A stretch of DNA of 64,000 nucleotides from Mycolicibacterium hippocampi (lineage in GTDB: Bacteria; Actinomycetota; Actinomycetes; Mycobacteriales; Mycobacteriaceae). Where the stretch lies: positions 3,472,001 to 3,536,000 of the forward strand of contig NZ_BLLB01000002.1 of the NCBI RefSeq assembly GCF_010723735.1. Reading direction: 5' to 3'. How positions within the stretch are numbered: the first letter of the stretch is position 1; each line of letters starts with the position of its first letter. This document shows positions 10,120 through 18,600 of the stretch, piece after piece. The position numbers and the translations under genes were made by a program. A model generated the notes under the pieces. That model saw only the letters and a list, made by a program, of their open reading frames with translations. It did not search any database and was not told the DNA's origin.

Positions 10120-10775
10120 GCGGGGGTGCGACGACAGTCATGGTCGTCGACGACCACCCGATCTGGCGGGACGCGGTCGCCAGGGACCTCGCCGCCGACG
10201 GTTTCGACGTGGTGGCGACCGCAGACGGGGTGGCCTCGGCGAAACGGCGCGCGGCGGTGGTAAGGCCGGAAGTGGTGGTGATGGACATGCGGTTGGCCGA
10301 CGGCGACGGTGCACAGGCGACGGCCGAAGTGCTCGCGGTGTCCCCGTCCTCACACATCCTGGTGCTCTCGGCGTCCGATGAGCGTGACGACGTCCTCGAG
10401 GCCGTGAAGGCGGGTGCCCTCGGGTATCTGGTGAAGAGCGCCTCCAAGCAGGAGCTCGCCGACGCGGTCCGGGCCACCGCTGCCGGGCGGGCTGTTTTCA
10501 CCCCCGGGCTGGCCGGCCTCGTGCTGGGCGAGTATCGCCGGATCGCCAGGGACTCCGCCGGATCGGCCGAGCCGGCGGTGCCGACCCTCACCGAGCGCGA
10601 GACCGAGGTGCTGCGCTACGTCGCCAAAGGGCTGACCGCCAAGCAGATCGCATCCCGGCTGTCGCTGAGTCACCGCACGGTGGAGAACCATGTCCAGGCC
10701 ACGTTCCGCAAGCTGCAGATCGGCAACCGGGTGGAGTTGGCGCGCTACGCGATCGAACACGGCCTCGACGAGTAG
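10116..10775 (+). CDS. NarL/LuxR-family response regulator
   Basis: 219 residues from GTG 10116, which overlaps the kinase stop in GTGA. The receiver domain has the acidic pair in VVDDHP, the phospho-acceptor in VVMDMRLADG, and the conserved Lys in GYLVKSAS. A LuxR-type HTH starts near residue 155 (LTERETEVLRYVAKGLTAKQIA) with a recognition helix in LSHRTVENHV. It is the cognate regulator of the upstream kinase. An in-frame ATG at 10086 would overlap the kinase by 34 bases and is less likely, given the 4-base overlaps used by the two preceding genes. Confidence 0.9.
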   Translation: MSGGATTVMVVDDHPIWRDAVARDLAADGFDVVATADGVASAKRRAAVVRPEVVVMDMRLADGDGAQATAEVLAVSPSSHILVLSASDERDDVLEAVKAGALGYLVKSASKQELADAVRATAAGRAVFTPGLAGLVLGEYRRIARDSAGSAEPAVPTLTERETEVLRYVAKGLTAKQIASRLSLSHRTVENHVQATFRKLQIGNRVELARYAIEHGLDE

Positions 10776-10826
10776 CAGAGTAGTTGTACTCATCCGTAGT
10801 CGGGTTCCCGCTGCGACGATGACGGC

Positions 10827-12599
10827 ATGACCGAACCGCACGCCGCTGTGATCAACCGGCTCTCCGGGGAGTTCGCCGCGATGTCCCACCAGTTCGCCAG
10901 GGTGTCCGCCGATCTCGCCGCGCTGGATCGGATTCTCGCCGGGGGCCCGGCGGTCCCGGCGCCGCCGGCGCAGTACCGGCCCCGCTACCAAGCGCCTGTG
11001 CCGCCCTTGCCACCCCCGCCGCCCATGCCACCCCCGCCGCCCAGGCCGCCGCAGCCGCCACGGGAGCGTTCGCAGGGCTGGATCGGCAAGCTGCTCGCGG
11101 TCGCCGGCGTCGCGGTCACGCTGGTCGGCGTCGTGCTGCTGTTGGTGCTCGCGGCGCAGGCCGGGATCCTGCGCCCCGAGTTCCGGGTCGCTGCCGGAGC
11201 CATGCTGGCGGCGGGCCTGGTCGGCGCGGCATGGTGGCTGGACTCCCGGCCCGGTGGGCGCGTCGGGGCGATCGCGCTGGCCGCCACCGGCATCGCCGCG
11301 GCGTACATGGATGTCATCGCCGTCACGACGATCTACGGCTGGGTCTCCGCGCCGGCGGGACTCGTCCTCGCCGTGGTGATCGCCGGCGGCGGTCTGGCCC
11401 TGGCACGCCGGTGGGATTCCGAACATCTCGGCCTGCTGGTGGTGGTGCCCTTGATCGGTCTGGCGCCCGTCGTCACCGACGGTGTCACCCTTCTGCTCAT
11501 CGGGTTCATGCTCGCCCTGTCCGCGGTGTCGGTGCCGGCGCAACTGGGTAGGGACTGGATCTGGTTGCACGTCGCACGGATCGCCGCCATGGTCTTGCCC
11601 CTTTTGGCGGCGCTCGGAGCGCGCGCCTTCGACTCGGGTGAGGACCTGTCGCTGGCTGCGGCGTGCGCGATCGCGGCGGTGGTGAGCCTCGGCGCTGCGT
11701 TGATCCTGCTTCCGGGTACGGCCAACCGCACAGCGATGGCGTTGCTGACCGTGGCCGGGGTGACACCGGTGTTGGGTGTGGTCCTCGCGGTGGACCACGT
11801 CATCGCGGCGTTGATGGCCGGTGCGTTGTCGGCGGCACTGCTGGCGATCGTGCTTGTCGGGGAACGCTTTCCGGGGGTGCCCGGTGTGGTGCGGCGGGTG
11901 TTCTCCGCGACGTCCGCGGTCGCCGCTCTGATCGCCGTCACCGTGGCGTTCGACGGCCCGGTCGCCGCCCCGGTGCTGCTGGCGATGGCCGTGGTGGTGG
12001 CGGTGGCGGGGCGCAGTGACCATGTGGCGCGTTGGGCGGCGACCGGCTTCGCGATCGTCGGCGCCGCACTGCAGTCCGGGTACGCGCCGCCGAGCGCGCT
12101 GCTCGAGCCGACCGTGCTCGCCACCGCCTCGGCCATTTCGACGTTGGTCTCCAGCATCCTGCTGGCCGCGTGCGCGGTGGTGATCGTGTGGTCGTGGAGA
12201 ACCACGGCGCACGCGCTGTGGGTCGGTGCCGTCGTGGTGATCGTCTATGCCGTCACGTTGTTCACCGTCACCGCAGGCACCCTGGTCGGCGGTGACGACG
12301 ACCTCGGCTTCTACGCCGGCCACATGGCGGCGACCATCTGCTGGATCGTGATGGCGGCGGGGTTGTTCGGTTACGCCGCTCGCCGGCCGCGCACCGAGCG
12401 CTCGGTGCCGATCGCCGGGGGATTGGGGCTGGTTGCCGCCGCGATGGCGAAGCTGTTCCTGTTCGACCTGGGCACCCTGGACGGCATCTTCCGGGTCGCG
12501 GTGTTCATCGTCGTCGGGCTGATTCTGCTGGGCATGGGTGCGGGCTACGCCCGCCTGCTGGAGAAACAGGACCACGCTATGACGCAGATCACCCCATAG
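10827..12599 (+). CDS. DUF2339 polytopic membrane protein with proline-rich cytoplasmic arm
   Basis: 590 residues. Residues 1-40 look like a short coiled helix, and 45-83 are a low-complexity proline stretch (for example PPLPPPPPMPPPPPRPP). About fourteen to sixteen hydrophobic helices then fill the rest. This is the layout of DUF2339, a family with no established biochemical role, sometimes found near envelope genes. GACGAT lies exactly 6 bases before the ATG, suggesting a leaderless transcript separate from the two-component operon 51 bases upstream. Confidence 0.8.
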   Translation: MTEPHAAVINRLSGEFAAMSHQFARVSADLAALDRILAGGPAVPAPPAQYRPRYQAPVPPLPPPPPMPPPPPRPPQPPRERSQGWIGKLLAVAGVAVTLVGVVLLLVLAAQAGILRPEFRVAAGAMLAAGLVGAAWWLDSRPGGRVGAIALAATGIAAAYMDVIAVTTIYGWVSAPAGLVLAVVIAGGGLALARRWDSEHLGLLVVVPLIGLAPVVTDGVTLLLIGFMLALSAVSVPAQLGRDWIWLHVARIAAMVLPLLAALGARAFDSGEDLSLAAACAIAAVVSLGAALILLPGTANRTAMALLTVAGVTPVLGVVLAVDHVIAALMAGALSAALLAIVLVGERFPGVPGVVRRVFSATSAVAALIAVTVAFDGPVAAPVLLAMAVVVAVAGRSDHVARWAATGFAIVGAALQSGYAPPSALLEPTVLATASAISTLVSSILLAACAVVIVWSWRTTAHALWVGAVVVIVYAVTLFTVTAGTLVGGDDDLGFYAGHMAATICWIVMAAGLFGYAARRPRTERSVPIAGGLGLVAAAMAKLFLFDLGTLDGIFRVAVFIVVGLILLGMGAGYARLLEKQDHAMTQITP

Positions 12600-12637
12600 A
12601 TTGGATCGATTCCAGATTATGGTTCGTTGGGTTGAGT

Positions 12638-13135
12638 ATGGCTACAACAACGAACGTGCGTAGGACAGAGGCCGAGATCGCGGGCTTCCAGGCTTCACCG
12701 GAACTCAGCGCCGCGCTGCAGCAGGTGCTGGTCGACCTCATCGAGCTGCACCTGCAGGGTAAGCAGGCGCACTGGAACGTCGTCGGCACCAACTTCCGCG
12801 ACCTGCACCTCCAGCTCGACGAGGTCGTCGACTTCGCCCGTGAAGCCAGCGACACCGTCGCCGAACGGATGCGGGCACTGGACTCGGTGCCGGACGGTCG
12901 GTCGGACACCGTGGCGGCGAGCACCTCGTTGCCGGAGTTTCCCGCCTACGAGCGGAGCACCGGCGAGGTCGTCGACCTGATCACCGGTCGCGTTTATGCG
13001 GCGGTGGACACGCTGCGGTCGGTCCACGACACGGTGGACGCCGAGGATCCGAGCACTGCGGACATCCTGCACCAGCTCATCGACGGACTGGAGAAGTTGG
13101 CGTGGCTGCTGAAGTCGGAGAACCGGAAGGTGTGA
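12638..13135 (+). CDS. dps: Dps-family DNA-binding ferritin (Dps2 type)
   Basis: 165 residues from ATG 12638 (TTG 12632 would add two). The ferroxidase motif KQAHWNVVGTNFRDLHLQLDE, with the inter-subunit His and the DLHLQLDE helix, is diagnostic of Dps, as are DFAREASDTVAERM and the C-terminal GLEKLAWLLKSENRKV. It forms a dodecamer that oxidises ferrous iron with peroxide and protects DNA in stress. Sequence and position resemble Dps2 of M. smegmatis. The gene runs into the convergent adenylate cyclase gene, sharing 59 bases. Confidence 0.93.
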   Translation: MATTTNVRRTEAEIAGFQASPELSAALQQVLVDLIELHLQGKQAHWNVVGTNFRDLHLQLDEVVDFAREASDTVAERMRALDSVPDGRSDTVAASTSLPEFPAYERSTGEVVDLITGRVYAAVDTLRSVHDTVDAEDPSTADILHQLIDGLEKLAWLLKSENRKV

Positions 13136-14384
13136 CGACCTGGGCCCGGTGGCCGACCAGGTACCAGGTGCGCATCATGCCCTTGCCCTTGATGTCGACG
13201 TGGCCGCGCTCCTCGAGCACAAACGAGTCGTGCAGCCGCTCATAGACGTTGTCGGGCACCTGGATTCGTCCTTCGACGTCGGTGGTCTCCATGCGGGCCG
13301 CGACGTTCACCGCGTCGCCCCACACGTCGTAGAAGAATTTCCTGGCGCCGACGACGCCGGCGACGACGGGCCCTGCGGCCATGCCGATGCGTAGCGGTAC
13401 GTCGCGGCCCTGGGCGTCCTTGAGGTCGGCGACGGCGTGGGCCATGTCCAGCGCCAGCGATGCCAGCGCCTCCAGGTGGTCAGCGCGGGGGATGGGCACG
13501 CCGCTGACCACCATGTAGGAATCGCCGCTGGTCTTTACCTTCTCCAGGCCGTGCTGGTCGACGAGTGCGTCCAGGTCGGTATAGAGCCGGTCGAGGAACC
13601 GGACGAGCTCCGCGGGCGCGGTGTCGCTGGCGCGTTTGGTGTAGCCGGCGATGTCGGCGAACAGAATCGACGCGTCGTCGTACTTGTCGGCGATGACGGT
13701 GCGCGACGGATCCTTCAACCGGGCGGCGATCGTCGCGGGCAGGATGTTGGCCAGCAGCTGTTCGGAGCGCTGGTATTCGGCTTCCATCGCCGCTTCCGCC
13801 CGTTCGATCTCGCGCAGCGTGTACCAGATGGTGGCGATGATCATCACTGCCGAAGTGGCCACCGCGGTGATGAACCCGGCGGTCAACGTCCACGGTGGTC
13901 CCAGCCCCCGGTTGTGCGGCACGGTCAGCTCCAGCGCGACCGTCATCGCCACCCCGATGGCGGCGATCACCGCGGTCAGCACGATGCGCTCGATGCCGAG
14001 GATCAGCACCGCCAGTGATGCGGCGACCAGGGTGTAGAACTGCAGTCCCGAGCCGGTCCCGATGGTGAAGCAGATGAAGCCGACCGATACGTAGGCGAAC
14101 CCGACGAACGTCAGGGGTGCGACCAGCTCGCCGAAGCGGCACAGTCGCGGGATCGCCAGGAAGACCAGGCCGCAGAACAGGTTGACGGCCCCCAGCCACC
14201 ACAGCGCTCCGCCCATGGCCAGCTGGAACACCCCGAAACCGATCGAGACCGCGGCCGCGATCCAGCCGGCGATCTTGAGCACCCGCAGCCGGCGCCCGAT
14301 CCGGTCGTCGCGGTGGTGGCTCGGAGACCAGGCGCTGTTGCCCAGCGCCACGTCGGGGACACATACGGGTCGCACCTTGACCAC
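13077..14384 (-). CDS. cya: Membrane class III adenylate cyclase (Rv1625c/Cya type)
   Basis: 435 residues. Six predicted helices (about residues 35-185) are followed by a cyclase homology domain. Metal-binding Asp residues are in LFADIAGYT and in GDSY. The adenine-selecting Lys is in EKVKTSGDSYM. The Asp, transition-state Asn and Arg are in DVWGDAVNVAARME. All catalytic residues of the Rv1625c homodimer are therefore present. It makes cAMP from ATP, with the membrane part probably acting as receptor. Start GTG 14384 is supported by TAGGCT exactly 6 bases upstream. Its 3' end overlaps convergent dps by 59 bases. Confidence 0.94.
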   Translation of the reverse strand: MVKVRPVCVPDVALGNSAWSPSHHRDDRIGRRLRVLKIAGWIAAAVSIGFGVFQLAMGGALWWLGAVNLFCGLVFLAIPRLCRFGELVAPLTFVGFAYVSVGFICFTIGTGSGLQFYTLVAASLAVLILGIERIVLTAVIAAIGVAMTVALELTVPHNRGLGPPWTLTAGFITAVATSAVMIIATIWYTLREIERAEAAMEAEYQRSEQLLANILPATIAARLKDPSRTVIADKYDDASILFADIAGYTKRASDTAPAELVRFLDRLYTDLDALVDQHGLEKVKTSGDSYMVVSGVPIPRADHLEALASLALDMAHAVADLKDAQGRDVPLRIGMAAGPVVAGVVGARKFFYDVWGDAVNVAARMETTDVEGRIQVPDNVYERLHDSFVLEERGHVDIKGKGMMRTWYLVGHRAQVVTPSGSPTSAATPTSPVRR

Positions 14385-14428
14385 TGCCGGAGCCTATCGC
14401 CCGACGGCCTTTGACCTGTGCGTTTTGC

Positions 14429-14472
14429 GGTGCCCTCGGTGAGATTCGAACTCACACTGCACGGGTTTTGAA
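14429..14472 (-). repeat. Left attachment site (attL), displaced tRNA 3' half
   Basis: 44 bases matching 25154-25197 except one position (C at 14460, T at 25185). It corresponds to the 3' half of the tRNA from the anticodon loop to the discriminator base. No 5' half is attached, so it is not a functional gene. This is the chromosome-side remnant after integration. Confidence 0.9.
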
Positions 14473-14612
14473 ATGGTGTTTTCAGTAAAACCCCAGGTCG
14501 TGGGTGTTTGGTGCCAATGGTGGCGAGTGGTGGACGGGGGAGTGTTTTGGCTGATCAAAGCACTCATTGTCCGTTTGTCACCGGTGGTCGCTAGGTGGCG
14601 CAGCGTAGTGCC

Positions 14613-14653
14613 GTGCGGACTGTGTGCGGACTGGCGCTGACTCTGTGCGGACT
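14613..14653 (+). repeat. Integrase arm-type direct repeats, left end
   Basis: GTGCGGACT occurs at 14613-14621, 14624-14632 and 14645-14653. The offsets of 11 and 21 bases equal one and two helical turns. The same word recurs at the other end (25077-25096) with an 11-base offset, as expected for arm-binding sites of a tyrosine integrase. Confidence 0.65.
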
Positions 14654-14683
14654 GGGTTAGGCGGGCGCAGGGTACACGCGATG

Positions 14684-14748
14684 TACGTTAAAACTGTTGC
14701 AGCACAACGTATCTAGCCGTTGACGGGCCTCGCTGCGGGCTGTACCGT
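14684..14748 (+). promoter_or_regulatory. Operator-like inverted repeat and promoter of the left-end HTH gene
   Basis: An inverted repeat TACGTT (14684-14689) / AACGTA (14706-14711) precedes a -35 TTGACG (14720-14725), a 17-base spacer and a -10 TACCGT (14743-14748). The ATG is only 8 bases past the -10, so the transcript would be leaderless or nearly so. Confidence 0.5.
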
Positions 14749-14756
14749 TCCGCCCA

Positions 14757-14987
14757 ATGACGCACACACTGGCCATCAACCATCCGGCACTGACGGAGCT
14801 TCGCGCGTCCACCCGCACAACCACAAACGAGGCGCTCGCCCGCGCTATCGGCGTAGACACGTCCACGGTGTCGCGTGTCCTCGCCGGTACGGCAGCACCC
14901 GGTCCCAGGTTCATCGCGGGTGTGCTGCTGACGTTCGGCACTGCCCGTTTCTCCGACGTGTTCACTATTCGCAACGCGGTGGACTAG
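14757..14987 (+). CDS. Small helix-turn-helix DNA-binding protein of the element
   Basis: 76 residues. A compact HTH is visible in residues 25-45, with the pattern ALARAIGVDTSTVSRVLAG, like XRE/LacI-type reading heads. The protein is the only gene at the left end pointing rightward and is convergent with the head operon. It could regulate the element (excision, copy or helper response) or be a truncated repressor. No dimerisation or ligand domain is present. The DNA-binding fold is reasonably certain; the role is inference. Confidence 0.6.
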   Translation: MTHTLAINHPALTELRASTRTTTNEALARAIGVDTSTVSRVLAGTAAPGPRFIAGVLLTFGTARFSDVFTIRNAVD

Positions 14988-15144
14988 CGATTGAGTGGCG
15001 CGGGTCCGGGTGGAGGCCAGTCAACCCCACCCGGACCCTAAAGTCCACGCCGTTGGCTGTTCCTTGCAGCAACCACGCGGGCCCAAGCCGCTAAGAAGTG
15101 CCGGTAAATAAAGAAACCCGGCAGCGGCCCGCCTGTTCGTTCCG

Positions 15145-15465
15145 CTATCGGGCGCGTTCCCGATATCGGTTAAGGACGTGAAGCTCCGACGTGCTCCACT
15201 GCGCTGCGTGATTAGCGGAGTACGTGACGCGGAACGGTCCCATTGTCTGTTCGTCTGTGATCTGCGACGGGTCCGCGATAAGCCGCGCTGACGCGGTCAA
15301 GATGACAGCCCTCAAGTCGGCGGTCGGAACGCCATCGACGAAGCCCCGCCCGCGTGTGTAGCTGGCCGCGAGCGCCGCGACGACGTTGAGTACAGCCGTG
15401 GCCTGCCCAGCGTCAATGTCGCGCCCCACCAACGCCGTCAAATCACTAGCTGTCGGCGCGGCCAC
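15145..15465 (-). CDS. Head-to-tail adaptor-like protein
   Basis: 106 residues from GTG 15465, two bases after the capsid stop (TAGTCGTG). The predicted helical protein starts MAAPTASDLTALVG and has the block NVVAALAASYTRGRGF, with a C-terminal beta part (MGPFRVTYS). This resembles the gp15/gp6-like adaptors that attach under the portal ring. It is the last gene of the head operon; 157 non-coding bases separate it from the HTH gene. I reject an upstream start inside the capsid gene. Identification is by size, fold pattern and position only. Confidence 0.6.
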   Translation of the reverse strand: MAAPTASDLTALVGRDIDAGQATAVLNVVAALAASYTRGRGFVDGVPTADLRAVILTASARLIADPSQITDEQTMGPFRVTYSANHAAQWSTSELHVLNRYRERAR

Positions 15466-15467
15466 GA

Positions 15468-16319
15468 CTACGGTCCAGCCGGAACCGTCAGCAGTGTTAC
15501 AGCCTTGGGCTGCAACAGTGCCGTGTCGAAACGGCTCACGACGCGGATGCCGACGCTGTCGTAGTCGCCCCACGTCTCCGTCAGAATCTTGACCTCGGAG
15601 TCAACGTCGCGGGCCACGATGACCTTGGAGAAGTCAACGACGGCAACGGTGTCCGCTGGCACGTTGTTCGTGATGATGACAGGCAGGCCGAACAGGTTGT
15701 ACCGGCTGGCCGCGTACGCCGCTGCGGGATCGAACAGGTAACGCGCATCGGTGCTGCCCACCTTGAGCTTGCGAAACTGCGTGAACGTCGCACTTCGCAT
15801 CGCAAGGTGAGAAGGCTGAACATAGTTGCCGAGGGCGGTGTCGATACCGTCGATCAGTGAATCGGGGTCCGTGAGGTCCAGGTCGCCGGTCGCGATACCC
15901 GAAGCCTTGAGGATGCCCTCAACGCTGTCAGAGGTGCCCACGCCGTTCCACAGAGCTGCGTCGAGCGCGTTCGCAATGTCGGTGATCAGACGGGTACGCA
16001 ACGTCGCCTCAAGCGCCACGACAGACTGCCGAAGAAGCTCATTGGACACCCGGACGAGGACCTTAAGGCCCTTAAGCGCTGACGGTAGAAGCGTGACCTC
16101 GTCAAAGGTCACGTCGCCGTCGCTGATCTGCCCACCGGCTGCCACGAAAGCGGCGGTCGCGCCACCAGAGATGCGCGGCACCCGCAGCGGGTTCGGGGTA
16201 TCCACGATCTGCGGACCAGCCGCCAAGAAAGTTGAAGCCTGCTCCAAAGGTCCGACCAGAATGTCGGCAACCTCGTTAGTGAGCAGCGTGCCATTACCGC
16301 TAGGAATTTCAATAGCCAT
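15468..16319 (-). CDS. Major capsid protein (HK97 fold, short form)
   Basis: 283 residues. Typical HK97-fold stretches are visible: N-terminal arm (VADILVGPLEQASTFLAAG), spine/E-loop region (ISDGDVTFDEVTLLPSALKG), spine helix LVRVSNELLRQSVVALEATLR, P-domain IANALDAALWNG, and A-domain NLFGLPVIITNNVPADT. There is no N-terminal delta domain and no protease gene, which fits the separate scaffold encoded upstream (16727-17194). The ATG has a good ribosome-binding site (AAGGAC), and the AT-rich 90-base gap before it may hold its own promoter. Confidence 0.88.
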   Translation of the reverse strand: MAIEIPSGNGTLLTNEVADILVGPLEQASTFLAAGPQIVDTPNPLRVPRISGGATAAFVAAGGQISDGDVTFDEVTLLPSALKGLKVLVRVSNELLRQSVVALEATLRTRLITDIANALDAALWNGVGTSDSVEGILKASGIATGDLDLTDPDSLIDGIDTALGNYVQPSHLAMRSATFTQFRKLKVGSTDARYLFDPAAAYAASRYNLFGLPVIITNNVPADTVAVVDFSKVIVARDVDSEVKILTETWGDYDSVGIRVVSRFDTALLQPKAVTLLTVPAGP

Positions 16320-16359
16320 ATTCTTTTGTCCTTATTCAATTGTTTATTAAGTTGTGTTT

Positions 16360-16392
16360 AGAATACTCGTCACCGGGACGGGTTTTGATCAA
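16360..16392 (-). promoter_or_regulatory. Possible dedicated capsid promoter
   Basis: Minus-strand TATTCT (16365-16360) and TTGATC (16392-16387) lie in the AT-rich gap before the capsid gene. The spacer is 21 bases, longer than ideal, so the -35 call is weak; the -10 is better. Confidence 0.3.
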
Positions 16393-16409
16393 TTGCGCAC
16401 CTGGCGCGT

Positions 16410-16730
16410 TTAGCCGCTTACCGCTTCAAGCTGATAAACGACCACCCCAAAATCGTGACCTGTCAAAGGGTGGCAACCGTCCCACAACGCTGGACTAACC
16501 ACCGTGAATGTCTGCCCGTCCGTCCGGGTTACGCGGTCACTCTTGCGGAGGTCCACACCCTTAACGGCGTACAGCTCCGCGCTGCCCTTGCTGGACTCTG
16601 CGCGCTGGTTTCGGGTCCGGGACCACGTTCCCCACGACAGCGCACCTGAGATTGAGTGTGTGCCCGTGGTTTCCCGGTTGCCCAAGCTGTTGGTACTGCC
16701 ACGGGTCACGGTGAGGGTTTCCCCAATCAT
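16410..16730 (-). CDS. Head-to-tail stopper-like protein (SPP1 gp16 type)
   Basis: 106 residues, beta-rich. The C-terminal half, with DRVTRTDGQTFTVV, WDGCHPLTGHDFGVV and YQLEA, is characteristic of stopper proteins that close the portal channel and offer a tail interface. ATG 16730 overlaps the scaffold stop by 4 bases. Its place between scaffold and capsid is unusual, because head-completion genes normally follow the capsid gene. Confidence 0.65.
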   Translation of the reverse strand: MIGETLTVTRGSTNSLGNRETTGTHSISGALSWGTWSRTRNQRAESSKGSAELYAVKGVDLRKSDRVTRTDGQTFTVVSPALWDGCHPLTGHDFGVVVYQLEAVSG

Positions 16731-17194
16731 CGTGCACTCTTAAGCAATCTCAACAGGCTGACGCCGGTTTCAGCGCCACCACGGGCACCCTGCCCGGCGT
16801 CACCTTTAACGACGCGCTTAGCCATGTAAGGCCGGTCGCTAAGCAGCGCATCGAGCGCTGCACTTAGCTTGCTGTCGTCGTCCAGGTGCCCGGCGTCGAA
16901 TGCGAGATCGTCGGGGTTCTCCAACCGTGCTGTTGCCGTGACCAGTTCGCGGTGGAGACGCCTAGCCAATGTCTCGGCGCGTTGCTCAGCAGCCTTCACG
17001 TGCTCTCGGAATCCCGCTGATTCTTTACGCAATTCCTCAACATATTCGCGAGGGAATGTGTCACTGCCGGAACCATCGGCTTTGTCGTCTGGCTGCGATT
17101 CTGCCGCACCATTAACTGTTTCGACGGGCACCGTATCCGGCTGGTCTAATTCGTTGGAGTCTGCGCCATCTAGGCCAGAATTATCGTCACTCAT
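16727..17194 (-). CDS. Capsid scaffolding protein
   Basis: 155 residues. The first 45 are strongly acidic and low in hydrophobics. A charged helical segment follows (FPREYVEELRKESAGFREHV, then coiled sequence to about residue 95), and the C-terminus is basic (LLRLLKSAR). This acidic-N/basic-C helical layout is typical of phage scaffolds encoded between portal and capsid. The gene starts one base after the portal stop. There are no protease motifs. Confidence 0.7.
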   Translation of the reverse strand: MSDDNSGLDGADSNELDQPDTVPVETVNGAAESQPDDKADGSGSDTFPREYVEELRKESAGFREHVKAAEQRAETLARRLHRELVTATARLENPDDLAFDAGHLDDDSKLSAALDALLSDRPYMAKRVVKGDAGQGARGGAETGVSLLRLLKSAR

Positions 17195-17195
17195 T

Positions 17196-18578
17196 TTAAG
17201 CAGCCTCTCGATTATTCAATGCAGCAGTCGCGGCGTTTCCGGCCTCAGTAGCTTGGCGTCCGTAGAAGATGCCCATAGGGGATTCGTTTTGTTCCTCGCT
17301 GGTGCGGCTAGCCGATTCCCGGGCAATCTCGTCTTCGGCGTAACCCAACCGCCGCAATGCGCCCGACCTACTCAAGATGCCCGCCTGCACCAACTTGGTG
17401 ACCGCGTCCGCTTCGGCAGCGACAGACGTGCTCGACGGGTCACGCCACAGCACGGACACGTTCACCGACGCCACGTCAACGCCGTCGCGGATCGCGACCA
17501 TCAGCCGGGCTACCTGCTCCCAACTCCTACCGAACACGGCCTGGCGCTGCTCTGCGCGTGCCGTCAACGCCGACTCGCTGGCGCGGATCGCCTCGCTACT
17601 CGACGGGTTCTCGGTCGTGATGCCCACCATGTGCGCCGGAAGCGCAGACACGGCCATGATCTGCTGTAGCCAGATACGGGACGCTGCCTCGTAGCCCTTG
17701 AGGTCAGCGCCGGGAAGCTGCCCGAACTTCGCCTGATCGTTCTCGCTGAGCATGGCCCGGTTGCCCTCCGGAATCGGGTTAACCGTCTCCATCACCGGCT
17801 GGCCGTCTCCGTCCAGAACAGGAACATTGTTCCCGTCCAGCTTGGGAACCTCGATTAGCTCAATACCGGTCGCCCAACGCCGTGGTCGCGCCGTGAACTC
17901 CTGCGCTACAGCCAAACCCGCCAACGTCGAGTTGAGCCCGTCCACCAGCGGAACCAAGTCCTCAATCTCTGACCGGCCACAGCCAAGAATCCGGGCCGCA
18001 TTACAGAAGCTCACGACCGGGACCACCTGCAACGGGTGCTCGATGACCTCCACAAGCTCAAACCCCGACGACGCCGTACCCGCCGTACGGGCCTTCCAAT
18101 GCTCGATACGGTCACGGGTATAGACCACCGCGAACGTCTCCGTCTTGGAGCGCCAGCGCTTAACCGCCGATTCGATCTCACGGGTCGCCGGGTCGCGGAT
18201 GACCGCCACCTGCTGCGGCGACTCCACAGTCACCAGAGGCGAACCGTCCTGACGCGCCCACACAATCGCGTAGGCATCGCCGAACGTCAAAGCTTCACGA
18301 TGCAGAATCGTGCCCATCTGGTCCAGATCGTTAGCCACCCAGTCGGCCCACACGTCCGCACCCTTAAAGCCGGTCACCCTTAGCCGTTCGGCAAGCGATG
18401 TGACTGCCAGTCCGGGAATGTTCGACACGATCCGGTTAAGTGCCGGTAGAGCGATACGCGCCTCGGGGCTGAGGTAAGCAAGCTTCTGTTTGCCGCTGGC
18501 GTATTGATCCAGTTCAGCGTAACGATGCTGCGGACCATCCAGCGTCTGTAGTAGCTCCACAAGTAGGTCAGAACTCAT
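17196..18578 (-). CDS. Portal protein (SPP1 gp6 family)
   Basis: 460 residues. Typical portal features: wing region with VRVTGFKGADVWADWV, the FGDAYAIVW and ESPQQVAVIRDPATREIESAVKRW stretches, PVVSFCNA, and a C-terminal region with GITTENPSSSEAIRASESAL that forms the stem/crown helices. It forms the twelve-fold ring for DNA entry and is the scaffold nucleation site. It lies 22 bases after terL with a purine-rich ribosome-binding site (AAGAGAGA). Confidence 0.88.
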   Translation of the reverse strand: MSSDLLVELLQTLDGPQHRYAELDQYASGKQKLAYLSPEARIALPALNRIVSNIPGLAVTSLAERLRVTGFKGADVWADWVANDLDQMGTILHREALTFGDAYAIVWARQDGSPLVTVESPQQVAVIRDPATREIESAVKRWRSKTETFAVVYTRDRIEHWKARTAGTASSGFELVEVIEHPLQVVPVVSFCNAARILGCGRSEIEDLVPLVDGLNSTLAGLAVAQEFTARPRRWATGIELIEVPKLDGNNVPVLDGDGQPVMETVNPIPEGNRAMLSENDQAKFGQLPGADLKGYEAASRIWLQQIMAVSALPAHMVGITTENPSSSEAIRASESALTARAEQRQAVFGRSWEQVARLMVAIRDGVDVASVNVSVLWRDPSSTSVAAEADAVTKLVQAGILSRSGALRRLGYAEDEIARESASRTSEEQNESPMGIFYGRQATEAGNAATAALNNREAA

Positions 18579-18600
18579 ATTTAGTTGTCTCTCTTAAGGT

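Noticed and set aside
10350..12575. 741-codon open frame antisense to the DUF2339 gene
   Set aside because: Composed of His/Arg/Asp/Gly shadows of a hydrophobic gene; no start site or domain.
14431..14472. A second tRNA gene at the left element end
   Set aside because: Only the 3' half matches; no acceptor 5' strand or D arm. It is the attL remnant.
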